The translations under genes and the position numbers were made by a program. 64,000 bases of DNA from Nocardioides conyzicola (GTDB taxonomy: Bacteria > Actinomycetota > Actinomycetes > Propionibacteriales > Nocardioidaceae), in contig NZ_BAABKM010000002.1 in NCBI RefSeq assembly GCF_039543825.1, positions 776,133-840,132 of the forward strand, given 5' to 3'. The notes below the pieces were generated by a model, which saw only the letters and a program-made list of their open reading frames with translations, did not search any database and had not been told where the DNA came from. Of the stretch, positions 14,945-23,144 are shown one piece after another. Numbering within the stretch: the first letter of the stretch is position 1; every line of letters begins with the position of its first letter.

Positions 14945-15909
14945 GAGGCAGCGGAGCGGGCGTCGTCGGGGAGATCGAGCACGAACCACGAGGTCGTGCC
15001 GACGGCGTCCTGCTCCGAGCCCCAGCTGTCGCTGAGCGCGTCGACGAGCACCAGCCCGCGGCCGAAGACGCGCAGCGGGTCGTCGTCGCCGAGGACCTCG
15101 GCCGACGTGGCGGCCGCGCCGCCGTGGTCGCGTACGGCGACCGTCAGCATGCCGTCGTCGAGGGTCAGGATGAGCTCGCTGGTCGCGCCGGCGTGGATGA
15201 CGGCGTTGGTGACGAGCTCGGAGAGGCAGAGCTCGGCGGTCTCCGTCGGGTCGTCCGCGACGCCCCAGCCGGCCAGGGTCTGACGCAGGAACCTCCGGGC
15301 CAGGCCCGGCGCCCGCGGGTCGTCCTCGAGCGAGAGCGAGGCGGTCTGTGCGGGTGCGGCGGCGCCGGTCGGGGCCGTGCCCTCCGGTGCACCCACGCCG
15401 CGCGCCCGCACCCGGCGTACGGCGTCCGCGGCCTGCCGGGCCAGGGTCGTCAGCACGCCGCGCTGCGCGTCGGAGAAGTCCTGCGGGCGGTCGTAGTAGA
15501 CGAGCAGCCCACCGATCGGGCTGGCGATGCCGGGCAGCGGGAGCACGGCCAGGGCGCGGGTGCCCGCCTCGCGCTGGGTGGCGACCAGGCCGGCGTACCG
15601 CTCGCCGAAGCCGTCGAGGTCACCCAGCACCGGGACACCGGTGCGCACCACGCTGGTGAGCGGGACGTCGTCGTACGCGTCGATGTGGCACCACTGCGCC
15701 GGCTCGTCCAGCACGTCGTCGGGAGCGGTCAGGAAGCGGAGCCGCCGGCCACCGCCCTCGACCAGCGCGACGCCGACGCGGCGGACGTCCGGCAGCGCGA
15801 GGAGCTCGCGCAGCACCGCTCGCGCGACCGAGTCGACGTCGGCCGCTCCCGCGAGTCCGACGGGGCCGGAACCTTCGCGGTAGCTCCCCACCCGATCAGG
15901 GTAGATCAC
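14941..15909 (-). CDS. GAF-domain protein with RsbW-type histidine-kinase-like ATPase
   Basis: A 322-residue cytoplasmic protein. Residues 30-170 resemble a GAF sensor domain (PLPGIASPIGGLLVYYDRPQ segment). Residues 200-320 are a HATPase_c domain of anti-sigma-kinase type, with an N-box ELVTNAVIHA and a G1-box VRDHGGAA. Such proteins usually phosphorylate an anti-sigma antagonist or bind a SigF-class sigma factor; the sigma gene at 10473 is a possible partner, but this is inference. Start is uncertain: GTG at 15909 or GTG at 15891, both without a well-spaced binding site. Confidence 0.78.
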   Translation of the reverse strand: MIYPDRVGSYREGSGPVGLAGAADVDSVARAVLRELLALPDVRRVGVALVEGGGRRLRFLTAPDDVLDEPAQWCHIDAYDDVPLTSVVRTGVPVLGDLDGFGERYAGLVATQREAGTRALAVLPLPGIASPIGGLLVYYDRPQDFSDAQRGVLTTLARQAADAVRRVRARGVGAPEGTAPTGAAAPAQTASLSLEDDPRAPGLARRFLRQTLAGWGVADDPTETAELCLSELVTNAVIHAGATSELILTLDDGMLTVAVRDHGGAAATSAEVLGDDDPLRVFGRGLVLVDALSDSWGSEQDAVGTTSWFVLDLPDDARSAAS

Positions 15910-15982
15910 CCTTTCGGATGAACGGCGCGTCGCGGTGACGCGGCATCCCAGGACGTCAGGGTCCATCGGTGACAATGGCGCG

Positions 15983-16348
15983 GTGACGGGTGCAACGGGT
16001 GGCAAGCGGGTGGGGTCGCGCCGTGGCCCGCGACGAGGAAGATCGTTCCGGCCCGTCCTGCTCGTGCTCGCCCTCGGCATCACGCTGGCGGTCGTGGCCT
16101 GGGGCTACCTCGTGTACGCCGCGATCGACTTCGGCTCGACCGCGCGCGGCGGCGACTCCCAGGCATGGTGGTTCCTGGCGATCGCGTCGGTCGGCGCGGT
16201 GGCGTGCCTCTTCTTCGGGCTGATGCTGGTCGCCCGCCTGCTGCGCCAGCTCGGCATCACCCGGGCTCCGGCCCCTCGGGAGTCCGCCGACTCCCCCGTC
16301 GACCCCGACGCTCCTCGGCCGATCGGCGGGCGCCGGGCCGCTCGCTAG
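15983..16348 (+). CDS. Small two-helix membrane protein
   Basis: A 121-residue hypothetical protein with a basic N-terminus, two hydrophobic helices (PVLLVLALGITLAVVAWGYL near 24-43 and FLAIASVGAVACLFFGLMLV near 69-88), and a Pro/Asp-rich tail. GTG start 15983 stands six bases after a GACAAT -10, suggesting a leaderless message. It is divergent from the GAF/ATPase gene. Its stop shares the CTAG at 16345-16348 with the convergent DUF3052 gene. No function known. Confidence 0.7.
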   Translation: MTGATGGKRVGSRRGPRRGRSFRPVLLVLALGITLAVVAWGYLVYAAIDFGSTARGGDSQAWWFLAIASVGAVACLFFGLMLVARLLRQLGITRAPAPRESADSPVDPDAPRPIGGRRAAR

Positions 16349-16752
16349 CGATCCCGGAGCCGGCGCACGAACTTCAGGCCGGACCAGGTCTCGTCGATCG
16401 CGGCCACCTTCACGTCGACCCAGCCGAGCCGCAGACCGAGGTCGCGCACCGCGCCCTCGCCGAGGTCGCTGGCGATGCCGAGCCGGCGCTGCGCCGCCTG
16501 CTTGGGCCAGCAGACCCAGACCATCCCCGCCGTGACGGTGCGGTCGAACAGCACCGGCAGCCTCGCCTCGAGCTCGGCCAGCCGGGTGTGGAAGGTCAGG
16601 GTCACGTCCAGGCCCGACGCCGGCAGCCGGCGTACGACGCGCGCGCCCGTCTCCTCCAGCTCGAACCCGTCCGGAGCCCGGTCGAGCAGCACCCGGTGGT
16701 CGTCCTTGACCCCGAGCTTGCGCAGCAGCGCGGTGCCTGAGTAGCCGGCCAT
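16345..16752 (-). CDS. DUF3052 family protein
   Basis: A 135-residue protein of the actinobacterial DUF3052 family, beginning MAGYSGTALLRKLGVKDDHR, with an alpha/beta fold (VWVCWPKQAAQRR near residues 78-90) and no signal or membrane segment. Members are small and conserved in this phylum, but I know of no assigned function. The gene stands alone: a terminator hairpin separates it from the LysM gene upstream, and its stop overlaps the convergent membrane-protein gene by four bases. Confidence 0.85.
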   Translation of the reverse strand: MAGYSGTALLRKLGVKDDHRVLLDRAPDGFELEETGARVVRRLPASGLDVTLTFHTRLAELEARLPVLFDRTVTAGMVWVCWPKQAAQRRLGIASDLGEGAVRDLGLRLGWVDVKVAAIDETWSGLKFVRRLRDR

Positions 16753-16772
16753 GCGCTCACGATAAATGCCGC

Positions 16773-16802
16773 GAGGGGCGGAGCCTCACGGCTCCGCCCC
16801 TC
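16773..16802 (-). terminator. Terminator of the LysM gene
   Basis: A 13-bp perfect stem (16773-16785 with 16790-16802) and a TCAC/GTGA tetraloop. On the minus strand it follows the LysM gene by about 60 bases and is trailed by CATTTAT. Confidence 0.75.
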
Positions 16803-16861
16803 GTCTTCCCCGGTCCGTCGGGCGGGGTCGAATCGCCCGACGAAATCTGTGTGTCGCCCGG

Positions 16862-17215
16862 TCAGCTGACGGGGACGAGCAGGCGCTGCCCCGACTGGAG
16901 CGAGCTGTGGTCGAGCGCGTTGAGCTTCTCGATCCGGTCCATCATCGACGCGACGTCGCCGTCGTCGGAGGCCGCGGACGCGATCCCCCAGAGGGTGTCG
17001 CCCGGCTCGACGAGCACGACGGTCGTCGGCTCCGGGGTGCCGGCGTCGCCGGTGGCCACGGAGCCCGAGGCGACCATGATGCCGACGGCGAGGACCGCCA
17101 TCAGCGCCAGCACCACGACGACGGCGCGCCCGCGGCGGGTGAGCCGGACGCTGCCGCTCGGCCGGGCCTGGACCCGCTGGAAGGTGAGGGTCTGGTCGAT
17201 CGTCATCGTGCTCAT
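16862..17215 (-). CDS. LysM-domain membrane protein, SOS-associated (ChiZ/YneA-like)
   Basis: A 117-residue protein: cytoplasmic basic N-terminus, one membrane helix (AVVVVLALMAVLAVGIMVAS, about 31-50), and an external LysM domain (VEPGDTLWGIASAAS, about 68-82, to the C-terminal RLLVPVS) that should bind peptidoglycan. Position beside lexA and two LexA boxes in its promoter match the SOS cell-division inhibitors of Gram-positives, such as YneA of Bacillus and the Rv2719c product of M. tuberculosis. I infer that it halts septation during DNA damage. It is a short member without a recognisable catalytic domain. Confidence 0.85.
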   Translation of the reverse strand: MSTMTIDQTLTFQRVQARPSGSVRLTRRGRAVVVVLALMAVLAVGIMVASGSVATGDAGTPEPTTVVLVEPGDTLWGIASAASDDGDVASMMDRIEKLNALDHSSLQSGQRLLVPVS

Positions 17216-17322
17216 GTGGGGCTCCTGGGGAAGGTGGTCTTCTCGTTGACACCAGTTCTAGTGGCGACCACCGACAGTCGGTCCTGCTCCGTCTGGGCCA
17301 CCGTCTCGATCAGGTGTTCGAT

Positions 17323-17336
17323 CGAACGTGTGTACG
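17323..17336 (-). promoter_or_regulatory. LexA (SOS) box at the LysM transcription start
   Basis: CGAACGTGTGTACG on the plus strand matches CGAAC-N4-GTTCG with one mismatch. It lies directly after the -10 of the LysM promoter, where bound LexA would block initiation. Confidence 0.7.
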
Positions 17337-17365
17337 ACGTTAGAGCACCTGTTCGAACGACGCAA
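17337..17365 (-). promoter_or_regulatory. Sigma70-type promoter of the LysM gene
   Basis: Minus strand -35 TTGCGT (17365-17360), 17-bp spacer, -10 TAACGT (17342-17337). Transcription should begin near 17330, giving a leader of about 115 nt. Confidence 0.7.
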
Positions 17366-17375
17366 GCATTTCGGC

Positions 17376-17389
17376 CGAACAATTGTTCG
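17376..17389. promoter_or_regulatory. Perfect LexA (SOS) box
   Basis: CGAACAATTGTTCG is a perfect palindrome and an exact match to the actinobacterial SOS consensus CGAAC-N4-GTTCG. It lies just upstream of the LysM -35 and about 60 bases before the GntR start, so it could serve both directions. Confidence 0.85.
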
Positions 17390-17421
17390 ATGGACTTGTC
17401 GGGCGACATCGATCTATTGTG

Positions 17422-17433
17422 CTAGTCACCTAG
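17422..17433 (+). promoter_or_regulatory. Putative GntR (YtrA-type) operator
   Basis: CTAGTCACCTAG, two CTAG half-sites with 4-base spacing, directly before the GntR gene. CTAG is a rare tetramer in such genomes, which makes two in 12 bases notable. Autoregulatory role inferred. Confidence 0.4.
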
Positions 17434-17448
17434 ATGAATGGAGTCCTG

Positions 17449-17838
17449 ATGATCGAGTTCTCGTTGGACACGCGGTCCGGCGTCTCGCCGTACCTCCAGG
17501 TCGTCCACCAGGTACGCCGGGCCCTGCGGCTCGGCCTGCTGAGCGAGGGCGACCAGCTGCCGACCGTCAAGGACGTCGTCGCGAGCCTGGCGATCAACCC
17601 CAACACGGTCCTCAAGGCCTACCGCGAGCTGGAGCGCGACGGCCTGGTCGCCGCCCGTCCGGGCGTGGGCACCTTCGTCACCCGGACCCTCGCCGACTCC
17701 TCGCTCGCCGCGCACGAGCCGCTGCGCCGCGACCTCGCCCGCTGGCTGGTCAAGGCGCGGATGGCCGGGCTCGACGAGGAGAGCATCGAGGCGCTCTTCG
17801 TGAGCACCTTTCGCTCCGTGAACGAGGACATCGCATGA
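17449..17838 (+). CDS. GntR family regulator, YtrA subfamily
   Basis: A 129-residue repressor. The winged helix occupies residues 8-75 (LPTVKDVVASLAINPNTVLK holds the recognition helix), and the short all-helical tail of about 45 residues is typical of the YtrA subfamily, which controls adjacent ABC transporter genes. Start chosen at ATG 17449, five bases after GGAG; an ATG at 17434 would abut the putative operator. Stop overlaps the ATG of the ABC ATPase by four bases. Confidence 0.9.
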   Translation: MIEFSLDTRSGVSPYLQVVHQVRRALRLGLLSEGDQLPTVKDVVASLAINPNTVLKAYRELERDGLVAARPGVGTFVTRTLADSSLAAHEPLRRDLARWLVKARMAGLDEESIEALFVSTFRSVNEDIA

Positions 17839-18743
17839 CCGCCGTGGTCGCCGCGCGAGGCCTGGGCAAGCAGTACCGCCGGCGGCTGGGACAGAAGAAG
17901 TGGGCGCTGCGGGACTGCTCGCTCGAGATCCCCGAGAGCCGGGTCACCGGGCTGGTCGGGCCCAACGGCGCCGGCAAGACCACGCTAATCGACCTCGTCG
18001 TCGGCCTGCTGGCCCCGACCGTCGGGTCGATCGAGGTGTGCGGCGGCGTCCCCGGCGCCGGCGCGGCCCAGCTGGCGAAGGTCGGCTTCGTCGCGCAGGA
18101 CACCCCGACGTACGCCGGGCTCACCGTCGCCGAGCACCTGCGCCTGGGCGCCCGGCTCAACCCACGCTGGGACGACGCGATCGCCCGCGGCCGGATCGAG
18201 CGTCTCGGCCTCGACCCGGGCCAGAAGGCCGGTCGGTTGTCCGGCGGCCAGCGCGCCCAGCTCGCCCTGACCCTCGGCCTCGCCAAGCGCCCCGAGCTGC
18301 TCGTCCTCGACGAGCCGGTCGCGAGCCTCGACCCACTGGCGCGTCGGGAGTTCCTCTCGGCGCTGATGGAGGCGGTCGCCGAGCACGAGATCAGCGTGCT
18401 GCTGTCCTCCCACGTGATCTCCGACCTCGAGCGCGTCTGCGACCACGTGGCCGTCCTGGTCGACTCCCAGATCCGGGTCGCGGGCGACGTCGACGACGTG
18501 CTCGCGACCCACCACCGGCTCTCCGGCCCGCGCCGCGAGCCGGACACGCTGCCGGCCGACCTCCACGTCGTCTCGGCCAGCCACACCGACCGGCAGTCGA
18601 CGTACGTCGTCCGCACGACCGCGCCGATCCTCGACCCGGCCTGGTCCGTCACGGCCCTGAGCCTCGAGGACCTCGCCCTCGCCTACATGGAGCGCGCTGC
18701 GGCCGCCGCCTCCCCCCGTCCCGAGCTCGAGGTGCTCCGATGA
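17835..18743 (+). CDS. ABC transporter ATP-binding protein
   Basis: A 302-residue nucleotide-binding subunit of an export-type ABC system. Walker A GPNGAGKTT (about 40-48), Q-loop FVAQD, signature LSGGQRAQL (about 135), Walker B LLVLDEP and a switch His in LLSSHVISDLE. The 70-residue C-terminal extension is common in the antibiotic- and lipid-export class. It overlaps both neighbours by ATGA tetranucleotides, so regulator, ATPase and permease are one transcription and translation unit. By analogy with YtrA systems it may respond to cell-wall stress, but the substrate is unknown. Confidence 0.92.
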   Translation: MTAVVAARGLGKQYRRRLGQKKWALRDCSLEIPESRVTGLVGPNGAGKTTLIDLVVGLLAPTVGSIEVCGGVPGAGAAQLAKVGFVAQDTPTYAGLTVAEHLRLGARLNPRWDDAIARGRIERLGLDPGQKAGRLSGGQRAQLALTLGLAKRPELLVLDEPVASLDPLARREFLSALMEAVAEHEISVLLSSHVISDLERVCDHVAVLVDSQIRVAGDVDDVLATHHRLSGPRREPDTLPADLHVVSASHTDRQSTYVVRTTAPILDPAWSVTALSLEDLALAYMERAAAAASPRPELEVLR

Positions 18744-19771
18744 TCTGGCTGACCTGGCGGCAGTTCCGCACCCAGCTCCTCATCGCCGTCGGACTGGCGG
18801 CGGCGGCCTGCGTGGTCCTCGCGGTCACCGGCCCGAGGCTCGCCGACCTCGCGAGTCGCGACGTCAGCATCTACGACCTGCTCACCAGCAACGACCGGCT
18901 GCTCTTCTACGGCGGCGTCCTCCTGCTAGCGGTCGCGCCACCGCTGATCGGGGTCTTCTGGGGTGCGCCGCTGGTGGCGCGGGAGCTCGAGACCGGCACC
19001 TTCCGGCTGGTCTGGAACCAGTCGGTCACGCGCAGCCGGTGGCTCGCGGTCAAGCTCGGCCTGTCCGTGCTGGCCACGGTGGTGGTCGTCGGAGCGCTGA
19101 GCCTCGCGATCACCTGGTGGGCACACCCGCTCGACGGGGTGACCGGCGCCCAGCACGGCAGCCTGCCGCTTCGGCTCACCCCGGTCTCGTTCGCGATGCG
19201 CGGCCTCGTGCCGGTGGGGTACGCCGTGTTCGCGCTGCTCCTCGGGACCCTGCTCGGCCTGGTGCTGCGGCGCTCGCTCCCGGCGATGGCGCTGACCCTG
19301 GCGGTCTACGTGTGCGTCCAGGTCGCGGTGCCGCTGTGGGTGCGCCCGCACCTCGTGCCGGCGACCACGTCGTACACGGTCATCTCCGAGTCCAACCTCG
19401 ACGGCATCCTGTCGGACGGCTCGGGGACGTGGCGGATCAGCGTGCAGGCGAAGGGGCCGGGCGACTGGGTCCTGTCCAACCAGACGGTCGACGCCGACGG
19501 TGACGTCGCCGCCCTGCCCTCGGCGGTCACCGACTGCCTGCCGCAGCCCCCGAGCGAGCACGAGAGCGGCACCGCGCGCGTCGAGCCGGCGCCCGGGACC
19601 CTGGACACCTGCCTGGGCAAGCTCGCCGACGCGGGCTACCGGCAGCGCCTCGTCTACCAGCCCCGCACCCACTTCTGGCCGCTGCAGTACGCCGAGACCG
19701 GGCTCTACCTGGTCGCGTCCGCCGGCCTCGCCGCGCTCACGTTCTGGCAGATCCGGCGGCGGCGGACATGA
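18740..19771 (+). CDS. ABC transporter permease
   Basis: A 343-residue integral membrane subunit with about six helices: residues near 13-33, 57-78, 103-125, 150-172, 178-198 and 315-335. Between the fifth and sixth helix lies an external loop of about 110 residues with two Cys (near TDCLPQPP and LDTCLGK) that could form a disulfide. The motif VARELETGTFRLVWNQS after helix two is typical of ABC-2 permeases. It is the last gene of the GntR cassette; lexA starts 70 bases later with its own promoter. Confidence 0.88.
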   Translation: MIWLTWRQFRTQLLIAVGLAAAACVVLAVTGPRLADLASRDVSIYDLLTSNDRLLFYGGVLLLAVAPPLIGVFWGAPLVARELETGTFRLVWNQSVTRSRWLAVKLGLSVLATVVVVGALSLAITWWAHPLDGVTGAQHGSLPLRLTPVSFAMRGLVPVGYAVFALLLGTLLGLVLRRSLPAMALTLAVYVCVQVAVPLWVRPHLVPATTSYTVISESNLDGILSDGSGTWRISVQAKGPGDWVLSNQTVDADGDVAALPSAVTDCLPQPPSEHESGTARVEPAPGTLDTCLGKLADAGYRQRLVYQPRTHFWPLQYAETGLYLVASAGLAALTFWQIRRRRT

Positions 19772-19793
19772 GAGCGGGGCCGACACGCCCGTT

Positions 19794-19807
19794 CGAACAA
19801 ATGTTTG
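19794..19807 (+). promoter_or_regulatory. LexA box of the lexA promoter
   Basis: CGAACAAATGTTTG, one mismatch from the SOS consensus. It overlaps the -35 hexamer of lexA, the expected place for autorepression. Confidence 0.85.
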
Positions 19808-19840
19808 AACAGAGCGCCCGTGATGGCTAGCGTGACCCCC
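19805..19840 (+). promoter_or_regulatory. Leaderless lexA promoter
   Basis: -35 TTGAAC (19805-19810), 17-bp spacer, -10 TAGCGT (19828-19833), then seven bases to the ATG at 19841. The geometry puts the transcript start on the A of the start codon. Confidence 0.75.
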
Positions 19841-20557
19841 ATGGTCAAGAAGATGACGGTGCGCGAGCTGCCCGACGGGCCGCCCGACGCCACGGGGCTC
19901 ACCCCCCGCCAGCAGCGCGTCCTCGCGACGATCAAGGACGCGATCGAGACGCGCGGCTACCCGCCGAGCATGCGCGAGATCGGCGAGGCCGTGGGGCTGA
20001 CCAGCTCCTCGAGCGTCGCCCACCAGCTGAAGGTGCTCGAGGCGAAGGGCTTCCTCAAGCGCGACCCCAACCGGCCGCGGGCGCTCGAGGTGTTCCTGCC
20101 CGAGGTGATGGCGGCCCGGCGCTCGCTCGGCAGCGCCGACGAGTCGTCGTACGACGAGACCGGTCTGGGCGACCAGGTGCCGGCCGCGGCGTACGTCCCG
20201 CTGGTGGGTCGGATCGCGGCCGGCGGCCCGATCCTGGCCGAGGAGACCTACAACGAGGTCTTCCCGCTCCCCAAGCAGCTGGTCGGCGACGGCGAGCTCT
20301 TCCTGCTCGAGGTCTCCGGCGACTCGATGGTCGAGGCGGCCATCTGCGACGGCGACTACGTGGTCATCCGCAAGGAGCAGACCGCCGACAACGGCGAGAT
20401 CGTCGCGGCGCTGATCGACGGCGAGGCCACGGTCAAGACACTGCAGCGCAAGGACGGAAAGGTGTGGCTGCTGCCACACAACGCCAACTACGATCCCATT
20501 GACGGGACCAACGCCACCATCCTCGGGAAGGTGACCGCGGTCCTGAGGCGGGTCTGA
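19841..20557 (+). CDS. lexA: SOS repressor LexA
   Basis: A 238-residue repressor that cleaves itself when RecA filaments form. The N-terminal winged helix covers residues 20-85 ([20 protein letters not shown] is the helix-turn-helix). The cleavage site is Ala127-Gly128 in RIAAGGP, and the peptidase dyad is Ser162 (SGDSM) and Lys199 (ATVKT). The ATG at 19841 is preferred because a complete promoter ends seven bases before it; ATG 19823 would lie inside that promoter. LexA boxes at 19794, 17376 and 17323 indicate autoregulation and control of the LysM gene. Confidence 0.97.
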   Translation: MVKKMTVRELPDGPPDATGLTPRQQRVLATIKDAIETRGYPPSMREIGEAVGLTSSSSVAHQLKVLEAKGFLKRDPNRPRALEVFLPEVMAARRSLGSADESSYDETGLGDQVPAAAYVPLVGRIAAGGPILAEETYNEVFPLPKQLVGDGELFLLEVSGDSMVEAAICDGDYVVIRKEQTADNGEIVAALIDGEATVKTLQRKDGKVWLLPHNANYDPIDGTNATILGKVTAVLRRV

Positions 20558-20627
20558 TCACCCGGGAATGACCTGATCGGACCCTGGGTTGCTTTAGGGG
20601 GAGATCCCCGATGCCACGGGAGGGCCG

Positions 20628-21455
20628 ATGAAAGACGCTGGTGCTGTGACCACGGCACCTGCTCTCGCCCGCCAACGGACGATGCCCGGCTGGGCGCGCG
20701 CCATCATGGAGCTGCTCCTGATCCTGGCGCTCTGGGTCTTCTACAGCCTGGCCCGGCTGCTGGCCGACACCAGCCTGCAGCCGGCGCTCAACCGCGCCAA
20801 CGACCTGCTGCACATCGAGGACCTCCTGGGCATCAGCTGGGAGGGCCCGCTCAACCAGCTCTTCACCGACCACACGGTGCTCGGCCTGGCCGGCAGCTAC
20901 TGGTACGCGACGCTGCACTACGTCGTCACCGCCGCCGTGCTGGTCTGGCTCTGGCGGCTCGGCGCCGACCGCTACGGTCCGGCCCGGCGGGCCCTGGTGA
21001 TCGGCACGCTGCTCGGCCTCGCGGCCTACCTGATGATGCCGACGGCGCCGCCGCGCTTCCTCAGCGGGTACGTCGACGTGCTCAGCCTGCACGCGGCCGA
21101 CGGCTGGTGGGGTGCCGATGCCTCGGCTCCCCGCGGTCTCGGCGGTCTGACAAACGAGCTGGCGGCGTTCCCGTCGCTGCATGCCGGGTGGTCGCTGTGG
21201 GTGGCGCTGGCGCTGCAGGTCTACGCGACCCGCAAGTGGGTCCGGGTCCTCGGCTGGGCGTACGCCCTCGGCACCGCGATCGTCATCGTGGGCACCGGCA
21301 ACCACTGGGTGATCGACGCGCTGATGGGCTGGCTGGTGATCCTGGTGGGCTGGGCGGCCGCCCAGGCGATCGGCCGGATCTCGCTGCCGTCGCTCTGGCC
21401 TCGGAGAACATTGGATGAACGACCATCACGCGAGGAGTCAACGGTCGTTGATTGA
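20628..21455 (+). CDS. PAP2-superfamily membrane phosphatase / inositol phosphotransferase-like
   Basis: A 275-residue membrane protein with about six helices. The C-terminal half shows the two PAP2 active-site blocks, PSLHAGWS (near 185) and GTGNHWVID (near 228); the first phosphatase block is replaced by a looser PTAPPRF, as in the inositolphosphotransferase (Aur1/Ipt1-like) branch. The active site faces outside, so the likely job is dephosphorylating lipid phosphates or transferring a phospho-head group. A GGGAGG site stands four bases before the ATG. It is followed after three bases by the phoD gene. Confidence 0.88.
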   Translation: MKDAGAVTTAPALARQRTMPGWARAIMELLLILALWVFYSLARLLADTSLQPALNRANDLLHIEDLLGISWEGPLNQLFTDHTVLGLAGSYWYATLHYVVTAAVLVWLWRLGADRYGPARRALVIGTLLGLAAYLMMPTAPPRFLSGYVDVLSLHAADGWWGADASAPRGLGGLTNELAAFPSLHAGWSLWVALALQVYATRKWVRVLGWAYALGTAIVIVGTGNHWVIDALMGWLVILVGWAAAQAIGRISLPSLWPRRTLDERPSREESTVVD

Positions 21456-21458
21456 GGC

Positions 21459-23144
21459 ATGACTGAGGACATGCCACCGTCGCTCCCCCTCGCCGACGCC
21501 CAGCTGCGCCGGCGCGCCGTCCTCGCCACCGGCACCGCGGGTGCCGCGGCACTCACCGTCGCCGGCCTCCCGTCCGGGCCGGCCGCCGCAGCCGGCCACC
21601 GGCCTTTCCGCCACGGGATCGCCTCCGGTGACCCGCTCCCCCACGCCGTCCTCATCTGGACCCGGGTGACGCCGACCGCGGCCAGCACCCCCGGCTCCGG
21701 CAAGGGCCCGCGCGTCAAGGTCGCGTGGGAGGTGTCGACCGACCGCCGCTTCCGGCACGTCGTACGTCGTGGCACGTTCAGCACCGGGCCGAGCCGCGAC
21801 CACACGGTCAAGGTCGACGTGACGGGGCTGAAGCCGGCGACCTGGTACCACTACCGCTTCCTGCTCGACGGCCACACCAGCCGGGTCGGGCGGACCCGGA
21901 CGGCGCCCGCGGTCTCGGCCTCGCCCAAACACCTGCGCTTCGGGATCGTCTCGTGCGCCAACCTCCAGGCGGGCTGGTTCAGCGCCTACCGCGGGCTCGC
22001 GGACCGCGACGACCTGCACGCGGTCATCCACCTCGGCGACTACTTCTACGAGTACGGCCCGGGGCAGTACGGCTACGGCAACGACGACCGCGACATCCGC
22101 AAGCACGTGCCGTCGCACGAGGTCCTCTCGCTCGCCGACTACCGGCAGCGGCACGCGCAGTACAAGCAGGACGGCGACCTCCAGGACCTGCACGCGAAGT
22201 ACCCGTGGATCATCACCTGGGACGACCACGAGGTCGCCAACGACCAGTGGAAGGCCGGCGCCGAGAACCACACCACCGGCGAGGGCTCCTTCGTACGACG
22301 CCGGGCCCGCGCACACCGCGCGTACGACGAGTGGATGCCGGTCCGGATGAACGGCACCGCGGCCCTGCGCGACGGCGACCGGCTCTTCCGGCGGTTCCGC
22401 TTCGGCCGGCTCGCCGAGCTGAGCATGCTCGACCTGCGCACCTACCGCGACGAGCAGCTCAAGGTCCCGGACGGCCACGTGAGCGACCCGGACCGCACCA
22501 TCACCGGTCGGCAGCAGATGGACTGGCTCAAGAAGGGCCTCCGCCGCGGCGGCGGGCAGTGGAAGGTCGTCGGCAACCCGGTGATGATCGCGCCGGTCGA
22601 CTTCGGTGCCCTGCCCGACGGCCTGGTCGACCCGGTCGACGACGTGACCGGGCTGCTGCCGCGTGACGGCGTCGCCTACAACGTCGACCAGTGGGACGGC
22701 TACACCGACGACCGCCGCGAGGTCTTCGCCCACATCCGCGACCACCAGGTCACCGACGCGCTCTTCATCACCGGCGACATCCACTCGGGCTGGGCGGCCG
22801 AGCTCCCGTACGACGCGTCGACGTACCCCCTCGGTGACTCCGCCGGCGTCGAGTTCGTGTGCTCGTCGGTGACCTCCAACAACCTCAAGGACATCACCGG
22901 CACACCGCCGCGGACCACGAGCGTCGCGGTGGAGGAGCTGATCAAGGCCAACAACCGGCACATCCAGTACGTCGACTTCGACAGCCACGGCTTCTCGGTG
23001 CTCGACCTGACGGCGACTCGGGCGCAGATGGACTGGTACGTCATCGGCGACCGGGCCGATCGGGACACCCCGATCACCTGGTCGACGTCGTACGCCACGA
23101 AGACCGGCACGGGCCGCATCGAGAAGGTGGCGAAGCCGCTGTGA
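21459..23144 (+). CDS. phoD: Alkaline phosphatase D, Tat-exported
   Basis: A 561-residue PhoD-type phosphodiesterase/phosphatase that needs Ca and Fe and releases phosphate from organic phosphates outside the cell. The N-terminus is a Tat signal (RRRAVLATG near 17-25, ending near AAAAG). The PhoD N-domain begins FRHGIASGDPLPHAVLIWTR, and the metal site is built by HLGDYFYEYG, TWDDHEVANDQW and FITGDIHSGW. It follows the PAP2 gene by three bases and overlaps the next gene by GTGA, so the three form an exported-phosphatase operon. Confidence 0.95.
   Translation: MTEDMPPSLPLADAQLRRRAVLATGTAGAAALTVAGLPSGPAAAAGHRPFRHGIASGDPLPHAVLIWTRVTPTAASTPGSGKGPRVKVAWEVSTDRRFRHVVRRGTFSTGPSRDHTVKVDVTGLKPATWYHYRFLLDGHTSRVGRTRTAPAVSASPKHLRFGIVSCANLQAGWFSAYRGLADRDDLHAVIHLGDYFYEYGPGQYGYGNDDRDIRKHVPSHEVLSLADYRQRHAQYKQDGDLQDLHAKYPWIITWDDHEVANDQWKAGAENHTTGEGSFVRRRARAHRAYDEWMPVRMNGTAALRDGDRLFRRFRFGRLAELSMLDLRTYRDEQLKVPDGHVSDPDRTITGRQQMDWLKKGLRRGGGQWKVVGNPVMIAPVDFGALPDGLVDPVDDVTGLLPRDGVAYNVDQWDGYTDDRREVFAHIRDHQVTDALFITGDIHSGWAAELPYDASTYPLGDSAGVEFVCSSVTSNNLKDITGTPPRTTSVAVEELIKANNRHIQYVDFDSHGFSVLDLTATRAQMDWYVIGDRADRDTPITWSTSYATKTGTGRIEKVAKPL

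Noticed and set aside
17361..17374. Further LexA box formed by GTTCGAAC at 17351 and its neighbour
   Set aside because: The half-site spacing is wrong and the second half has two mismatches.
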